Shown one piece after another: positions 53,981 through 64,000 of a DNA stretch of 64,000 nt. A program made the position numbers and the translations under genes. The DNA is from Eutreptiella sp. 'Long Island Sound 2002' (Eukaryota > Euglenozoa > Euglenophyceae > Eutreptiales > Eutreptiaceae): positions 69,486,186 through 69,550,185 of the forward strand of contig OZ038380.1 in the NCBI GenBank assembly GCA_964036045.1, in the 5' to 3' direction. A model generated the notes under the pieces. The model was given only the letters and a program-made list of their open reading frames with translations, made no database searches and was not told the DNA's origin. The stretch's first letter is position 1, and every line of letters begins with the position of its first letter.

Positions 53981-54231
53981 TGTAACTGCTGAGATGTGGC
54001 CTTTTTTGTTCACATGGACACGTACGCGTTGAAAGATCAACTCGTACGCACTGATTTTCCACACCGTACGCACTGGGTACCGAACGCGCACGCGCTGCGT
54101 ACGATTTTGCGCCAAAATCGTACGCAGTGCGTACGGTTTGGTAAATCAGTGCGTACCAGTTGGGATTTCAACACGTACGTGTCGGGGCTTTAACACGTAC
54201 GTGTCCATGTGAACAGATCTTAGCAGTTACA
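53981..54231. mobile_element. 251-bp foldback element with P9 words
   Basis: 'tgtaactgctgagat' (53,981) and 'gttcacatggacacgtac' (54,009) are mirrored by 'gtacgtgtccatgtgaac' (54,197) and 'atcttagcagttaca' (to 54,231). The interior alternates 'gtacgcactg' and 'cagtgcgtac', so the whole element can fold on itself. No ORF. Confidence 0.8.
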
Positions 54232-54338
54232 TTTGTGTGTACAATGTGTTTGGGGGTTGCAGGGTCATGAGTACTTGCAGGGGGGGGGGGGGGGTAGTTG
54301 ATGAGAATGGTGGCATGGGTGGGAGGCAGAAAGTCCCC

Positions 54339-54435
54339 GTATACTCCAAGTATACGGCCGTATACTTCTGAGTATACGGCCGTATACTCCGAAGTATACG
54401 GCAAGAATACTTCTCCAATACTTCGAGTATACTGC
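54339..54435. repeat. Palindrome cluster P8b
   Basis: AGTATACGGCCGTATACT and half copies, the downstream partner of 52,784-52,884. Confidence 0.95.
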
Positions 54436-55096
54436 CCAATACCTCAAAAAGTGTAGATTGCAACACACAGGTGTGGGTGTATGGAATTGGCTTTCTGGTT
54501 GTTTGACCCTGCCCCCCCCAATTTTCAGGGTGCTAAACTCATTTTTTCATATCCCAAGGGCACACGGAACGACTAGGTACATGTGCCAAAATGGCTGTTT
54601 TGAGGGGGTAACTTTGGTATGCCAGCTTATGCTCACCATACATGGAACCGTCCCCGGGCCGGGGTCACAATTTTGCATCCGCTACGCCTTTGTTGAGATG
54701 CTTCATTGGAAGGCGCCGAGTTGGTGTGGAGGGGTGTAGGGAGCATTCGCACCATACCGTGATCCTTTAAACAAAGAAGGAGTCCTCGAAGTATTAACAA
54801 TTTTTTGCAAACCCTTACCCTTTAGAACCAAAGCATGACACCGAATCTTCCACTTCTTCACACTTTTGTAACTACGAAGCCAACCCCAGATACTGTACAT
54901 TCGCCAACTCCTGGTCAACTCCATGTCGAGAGCATTCAACTTGCTTGTACTTGTGCACTGTGTTGTTGCTACGCCTTGTGCATGAAACGTGAGGAACTAT
55001 CTATATTTTACAGCTTATGGTTGCGTTGCTTTGTTGATATGTTGCAATATGTGGGTTTTTTGGGTCGAAGTCAACTTTTTGGAAGCCAAGTCAAAG
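54436..55096. other. Gene-poor stretch
   Basis: No gene seen. Confidence 0.35.
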
Positions 55097-55155
55097 TTGG
55101 CGCGCCAACTTGGCACTTGGCGCGCGCCAACTGCAAAGTTGGCGCGCCAAGTGCC
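55097..55155. repeat. Palindrome cluster P10a (TTGGCGCGCCAA)
   Basis: Three copies of the 12-base palindrome, one with a longer CGCGCG core. Confidence 0.95.
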
Positions 55156-55768
55156 AAGCTGTGGGCCCATCTTTGGATTGACCACCTGTTGGGATGGGCC
55201 CGCAGGTGGGGGCACATTGCCATTTTTGCCGCCTTCAAAGGAGAGGGGCGGCACAAAGCCCTGAAATGTGAAATTTCCAAGCGCAGCTTTTGAGGTGGAA
55301 GTAAAGGCGGCCGGGTGTCCAGACTGCGGGGGGCCAGAGTGCGGGTGAAGGGGGGCAAGGGGGATCACACGCGGAAGGGGTGGGGGGGAAGTGATCCGCT
55401 CAGATAATCTGGACTGGGGGTTGTATAATAAAAATTTTTCTGTTTGGGAGTCGTCGTGGACGAAGCAAAGGGGGTACATAGAGAATAAGGGGGTCTTCGT
55501 CCAGGCTGAACAGGGGTCCCAAGGCATGTGACCTCTATATATGATTGATATGCCTCCATGGCCCCCAGTTTTGAGCTACAGCTCCACAGTGTATACTACA
55601 TCGGGAAGCACATCTCTTGCACATTGTTTTACACAGTCTTTTGCACATTCATCAAGAAAAGATGGAACAATTCTTTCTTCGTGCCAAGTGTGCAAGGGCA
55701 GGTGAGGGACGGAATTTCCAGTGACAACAATAGTGTGCAAGTCGATGGTTTGATCGGTGGGGGGAGAT
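55156..55768. other. Segment between P10 clusters
   Basis: A minus-strand frame (55,160-55,527, '...TPLFSMYPLCFVHDD...') is open but matches nothing clearly; a distant resemblance to the 'PLYSL' region of A proteins is too weak to call. Confidence 0.3.
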
Positions 55769-55830
55769 TTGGCGCGCGCCAAGTCCGGACTTGGCGCGCC
55801 AACTTGCGACTTGGCGCGCCAACTTGTGAA
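55769..55830. repeat. Palindrome cluster P10b (TTGGCGCGCCAA)
   Basis: Three further copies, 610 bp from P10a. Confidence 0.95.
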
Positions 55831-56320
55831 TTTGCGCGAGCCCAGGCCCGGGAAGCCAACTTTGGGACTTGTTTACCGTGTAGGAGTGTTTTCAGCACGA
55901 GAGGGGCCTGAAACCCGGGGTTTTTCAGGGTAAGAAGTTTCCATTTACACCAAAAAGGAGGAAAAAATCCCTAGGTAGCCGGTGTAACAACATAATAGAC
56001 ACCCGCCATGATTTGGCTGCATTCCGAAGCAAGTTGGCGAATGTCTCTTGGCTTCGTAGTTACATTCCTTCGCACACACCTTCACAAAAGGGGCTTAGAG
56101 CCGAATGTACCGAGAGCCTAACTTGCTACAGTCTTGGAATTGTGTGCCTTGCATACAAGGGCGGGGCGAGTTTCTTTTGTCACGAGCTCTGCGTGTACCG
56201 ATTTTGCCGTTGGCATGTGAGGGTAGACCCACAATTGTGGAACGACCATGAGGAGAGAGGCTTCCACCATGTGTTCGGGTAACCTTCGCTTTCCAAGTCG
56301 TGGGTTCCTAAACTAATATA
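55831..56320. other. Gene-poor stretch
   Basis: No gene or repeat recognised. Confidence 0.35.
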
Positions 56321-56812
56321 TTATTACACCCCTCTCCCCTCAAATTTAGCTAGCAAGCAAGCAACAAGCAAGCAACAAGCAAGCACGTCACCATTCCGTT
56401 TTGGCCATTGCACCTTCCCAACGCCTCGGGCTTGACTCTCCTTTAGCCATCCTAGAGCCTAGTTGGTGGCCTTGCCAAATCCAAGTTTTGAGCCTAAAAC
56501 TCACCGGTGGCAGCCCGGGGCGGTGGCGCCAAGCCTCCCAAATCTGCGCGGTTTTGGGCCAAAAGTAGCCATTTTTCGCCCAAAGGGAGTCCCAAACCCG
56601 GGCGAAACGCCCAAACTAAGGGAAACGGTGGCTAGAGGCCACATGCGGCTGGACTTTGCCGTGTCAAAGAGCCCTCTAGTGCCCTTCAAGTCCACGATAT
56701 GTCCGAGAAACGGCCCAAAAAGGCACCAAAAAGCAACGTGCACCAACACCCCGAAACCAAGCACGGGCCGTATCTTGGACTATGTGTTTCAAAATCCGAT
56801 TCCAAGGGCACC
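56321..56812 (+). mobile_element. TA-associated 1.19-kb element, truncated copy B
   Basis: Begins 'attacacccctctcccctcaa' like the complete copies and follows them to 'gggcaccta', where it breaks into a TA tract. Non-coding. Confidence 0.9.
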
Positions 56813-58864
<2,052 letters not shown>

Positions 58865-58882
58865 CCTTTGTCTACCCGCCTA

Positions 58883-59250
58883 TGTGCAGCCGAAAAAAGC
58901 AGCCGAAAAATTTTTCGTCACAAAATTTTATGAAAAGTGGTACACCTATGTTTTTGAACGTGCCGAACGCGATGGAAACGTCCGTTTTTGATGGTTTGAA
59001 TTTTTTATTTTTGGCTGCATATGTGCAGCCGGTATGCACCCGAAAGCCTCAATTGGAGCAGCTTTTCAACAGAATTTTGGGTGCACTATGCACCCGGGTT
59101 GCACATATGCAGCCAAAAATGCACCCAGTGTCCCTAATTTTCCGGGAATCACACCGTTTGGCTGCATCTTTGCAGCCGATTGGCTGCACTGTGCATCCAA
59201 TCGGCTGCAAAGTGCAGCCATTTGGATGCATAGTGCAGCCGTTTAAATAA
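58883..59250. repeat. Palindrome cluster P11a (GGCTGCATATGCAGCC)
   Basis: Alternating 'ggctgca' and 'tgcagcc' with variable centres between the left end and the partner-gene start. Further clusters at 60,412-60,546 (an intron) and 61,262-61,500 (3' side). Confidence 0.95.
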
Positions 59251-59298
59251 AGATATGCATCTCTCTTGTTTCTCGTGTTTGTCCCAGAGTCACACATC

Positions 59299-60667
59299 AT
59301 GGCTTTGCCCCCCCTGCCTGACGACTATCAGCGGGAAGGTGGTTACCTCGCGGTGACCAAGCCGGAGGATTTGGAGTTTGAGACGTGCATCTGCTTCCAG
59401 GTTGGTTGCCCCTTGACTCCCGTTACACCCTGCTACGTGTGTTCCCCTGCATTCACGCTCCCTTCGCAGCCCTTAATTCCCATCCATTCCCTGCACTCAT
59501 CCACTTCGCATGCAGAGCACGGCGGCACCCAAGCTGTACTATGCAGCTTGGGTGCAGAAGAATGCTCCAAAGAGCAAGAAGCTGTGGTTGACGAGCATCG
59601 TCAGCTACAAGGTCACCGGTCGGGGCAACAACCGGGTGGCCGGTGCCACAACCAACGTGGCGGATGGTACATGGAAATACTCTGAGGTGTGCAGCTGTAG
59701 TCGCCTATCCTATAGCTTGCTTTTGTTCTTCATTGTTGTCGTGTGGTTTACCTAGGAATTTCCGTCTCCGTGCACTTGTTTTTCACATCACAGCGTTGTG
59801 GTCCCAATGGAAGGATGAGTCGGATGAGGAAGGACAGGAGGAGGAAGAGCAGCAGCAGGAGGAGGAGGAGGAGGAGGAGGAGGAGGAGGAAGGGGAAGAC
59901 CCAGGGAAGGTCCCCATCACCCCTCCCCCCAAGAAGGCCCCCCGCACCAGCCAAGGGAAGGAGATCGTGAAGAAGGGCAGCCCCAAGCCCGGCCCCAAGA
60001 AGAAGGCCAAGAAGGCACTCCCCGCCACAAGTTTCAAGAAGATCGTGGTCAAGGAGGGGCCAACCCGGAGGCAAGCAGACTTGCGGCGCCCTGGGTTCAG
60101 GCAGAAGATGCAGCAGGCCTTGGAGACCTGCGCAGAGGCCGGGTACAACTTTACCTGGGCCAAGTGGCGCAAGCACTACGCCGAGTGCATCGCCCACGCC
60201 GCCAGGGGGGCAGCGGGCCTACTACAAGGAGGTCTTCTGCCTGTCTACTACGTTGGTGTCCTTGGCCAGCGGCGACATTCTGCAGGCTGCCGGCAAATGC
60301 CACGCTGGTTGGGCCGGCTCAGTGCAGCGCGCCAAGGGGAAGCTGCAGGCGATGTGTACGGAGAACAAGGTTGACAAGGTCCCGTATGAATTTGCAGGTG
60401 TGCCTGCTGCATCCAGTCTTTTGGGCTGCCCTGTGCAGCCCGTCGGCTGCACAGTGCAGCCAATTTGCTGCATCATGCAGCCATTTGGCTGCATACCTGG
60501 CTGCATACCCGGCTGCACTGTGCACCCGAGTGGCTGCAAAGTGTAGCCCACAGTATATTCCTTGTTCTCTCATAGGAGACTGCCTTCAGTTTTTCCTCGA
60601 ATGCGAGAACTGCAACGATGCAGTGGACTCGGACGAACTGCCGGAGGATGAGGAGGGCGGCGACTGA
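59299..60667 (+). pseudogene. piggyBac partner gene homologue, four exons, frameshifted
   Basis: Exon 1 is 59,299-59,400 ('MALPPLPDDYQ'). Exon 2 is 59,516-59,686 (phase 0, 'STAAPKLYYAAWVQKN...WKYSE'). Exon 3 is about 59,794-60,397, with a long Glu run, 'TPPPKKAPRTSQGKE' and 'YNFTWAKWRKHYAEC'. Exon 4 is 60,576-60,667 ('GDCLQFFLECENCNDAVDSDE'). The last exon resembles exon 4 of the 45-47-kb gene ('LLLVELSCDGCSALKDVEDDD'). One base is out of phase at the exon 2/3 junction and one extra G in the run near 60,206 shifts exon 3. Intron 3 contains P11 palindromes. Function unknown. Confidence 0.65.
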
Positions 60668-60689
60668 GGGGGAACACTGTATCACCACC

Positions 60690-61209
60690 AATGTAGATGC
60701 AGGATATGCACTGCATGTGTACAAAAACCCCAAGGTCGGGGGGAAGGCTGCTCGTGTGGTCCCGCTGATGACCAATTGCGCACCTGAGGAGCAGAACACT
60801 GTCTCCAAATCAGGCAAACCAGTGCCTGGAGTAATTCAGGCGTACAGGGATTTGGCCGGGGGGGGTGGACACAACCAACCAACTCGCCTTACAATGGCGA
60901 GAAAGGGGGAGATTTATGAAATGGTCCGATTCTGTTCGGGCGTTCATGCTGCGCTACGCAGCAACAAATGCATATCTTGCAGCGCGGTACACAAAGTCCA
61001 TCCACCACGACTGCTCAATGTACGATTTTCAACTGCTTGCATTGGAACACATGTTCCCAAGAGAGTCAGCACCAGACCACACACCGTCAAAAAGCCCAAA
61101 TAAGAAACGATGTGCTGTTTGTTGGGGGCGCACCTACTGGCATTCCCCGACGTGTAATGTGCCATTGCATGTACAAGGACAATGTTGGAACGCACACCAC
61201 TGTCAATAG
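60690..61209 (+). pseudogene. piggyBac-type transposase, C-terminal remnant
   Basis: 'ALHVYKNPKVGGKAARVVPL' corresponds to 'SLHVYKNPKVGSKPPRVVPF' of the intact enzyme. After a frameshift in the G-run near 60,860 the frame continues 'VDTTNQLALQWRERGRFMKW', including the third catalytic Asp, and ends in a Cys/His-rich tail ('CAVCWGRTYWH...'). The first two catalytic Asp blocks are deleted, so this element cannot move itself. Confidence 0.85.
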
Positions 61210-61261
61210 TCTCCGATGAATGTCTCTTCGTGTTAACGTGCTTCTCACAGGGTTTGGGGTG

Positions 61262-61500
61262 TTTGGCTGCACATGGGCTGCACATTGGCTGCGCAGAGGT
61301 TACTGTGGCTGCGCATGGGCTTCGTTTTCTGGGCGTGGCTGCACACTGGCTGCATGTTTGCAGCCAAATGGCTGCAACTATTGGCCGCATAGTAATACAT
61401 ACTGGCTGCATGTATGCAGCCAGGTTGGCTGCATACATGCAGCCAGTTCGGCTGCATACATGCAGCCAGTTGGCTGCACCATGCAGCCACTTTTTTTGGC
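61262..61500. repeat. Palindrome cluster P11b
   Basis: At least ten 'ggctgca'/'tgcagcc' words, several joined as perfect palindromes ('ggctgcatgtatgcagcc'). Confidence 0.95.
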
Positions 61501-61610
61501 TGCTTTTTTTGGCCTTAGGCTGCACTTGGCTGCGTTGGTCCTATCGACAGCTGAAAATGCAGCCAAAATCTTGGCTGTCCGCGGCCGGACCAGCCGGTAG
61601 ACAAAGGAAT

Positions 61611-61643
61611 ATATATATATATATATTATATATATATATATAT
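61611..61643. repeat. (TA)n tract, short
   Basis: About 33 bp of TA between the right end of the piggyBac-type element and MITE copy D; probably the continuation of the 58.3-58.9-kb tract. Confidence 0.95.

Positions 61644-64000
<2,357 letters not shown>

Overview
The window is nuclear DNA of a eukaryote. It has GT-AG introns, a piggyBac-type transposase, plant/protist-style dioxygenase genes, long TA microsatellites, tandem satellites and tRNA-like modules with A and B boxes, and no operons or ribosome binding sites. A unicellular alga or other protist is the likeliest source, but nothing here fixes the lineage. Nearly all of the recognisable coding sequence belongs to mobile elements in various stages of decay; I see no convincing intact host gene.

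Layout. 1-10.3 kb holds minus-strand remains of at least two or three related transposons carrying the same gene series: A (2OG-Fe(II) dioxygenase-like), B (coiled-coil protein) and D (RNase-H-like D-D-E protein). 10.3-31 kb is mostly gene-poor: a 149-bp satellite, other tandem and dispersed repeats, a piggyBac partner-gene remnant, IQ-motif coding segments, and a small broken ORF flanked by palindromes. 31,154-47,916 is the core: a 16.8-kb element with piggyBac-type inverted ends, a piggyBac transposase and a five-exon partner gene. Inside it lies a second module A-B-C-D (C is another 2OG dioxygenase-like protein). The D gene of that module is split by a complete third element (35,377-41,762) with 36-bp perfect inverted ends that carries its own A-B-C-D. 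Removing the guest and one 2-bp target duplication restores the host D frame exactly.

47.97-50.53 kb is an exactly 2,000-bp-offset duplication enclosing a 328-bp tandem array with a tRNA-like module. 52-56 kb has a further A fragment, a foldback element and palindrome clusters. 56.3-64 kb alternates about 1.19-kb non-coding inverted-repeat elements with (TA)n tracts; a second, decayed piggyBac-type element (58,862-61,610) sits in one TA tract and repeats the partner-gene plus transposase arrangement.

The unifying oddity is that each element carries its own short, perfectly self-complementary word (for example ATTCGTACGAAT, TTATCGCGCGATAA, GTTACCCGGGTAAC, AGTATACGGCCGTATACT, TTGGCGCGCCAA, GGCTGCATATGCAGCC), clustered only in spacers and introns. 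Splice signals bracket these clusters, and in the guest element they would join A to B and C to D in frame. The A-B-C-D genes therefore look like a mobile cassette combining a D-D-E recombinase with two oxygenases and element-specific palindromic introns/spacers. G/C homopolymer runs interrupt many of the older copies.
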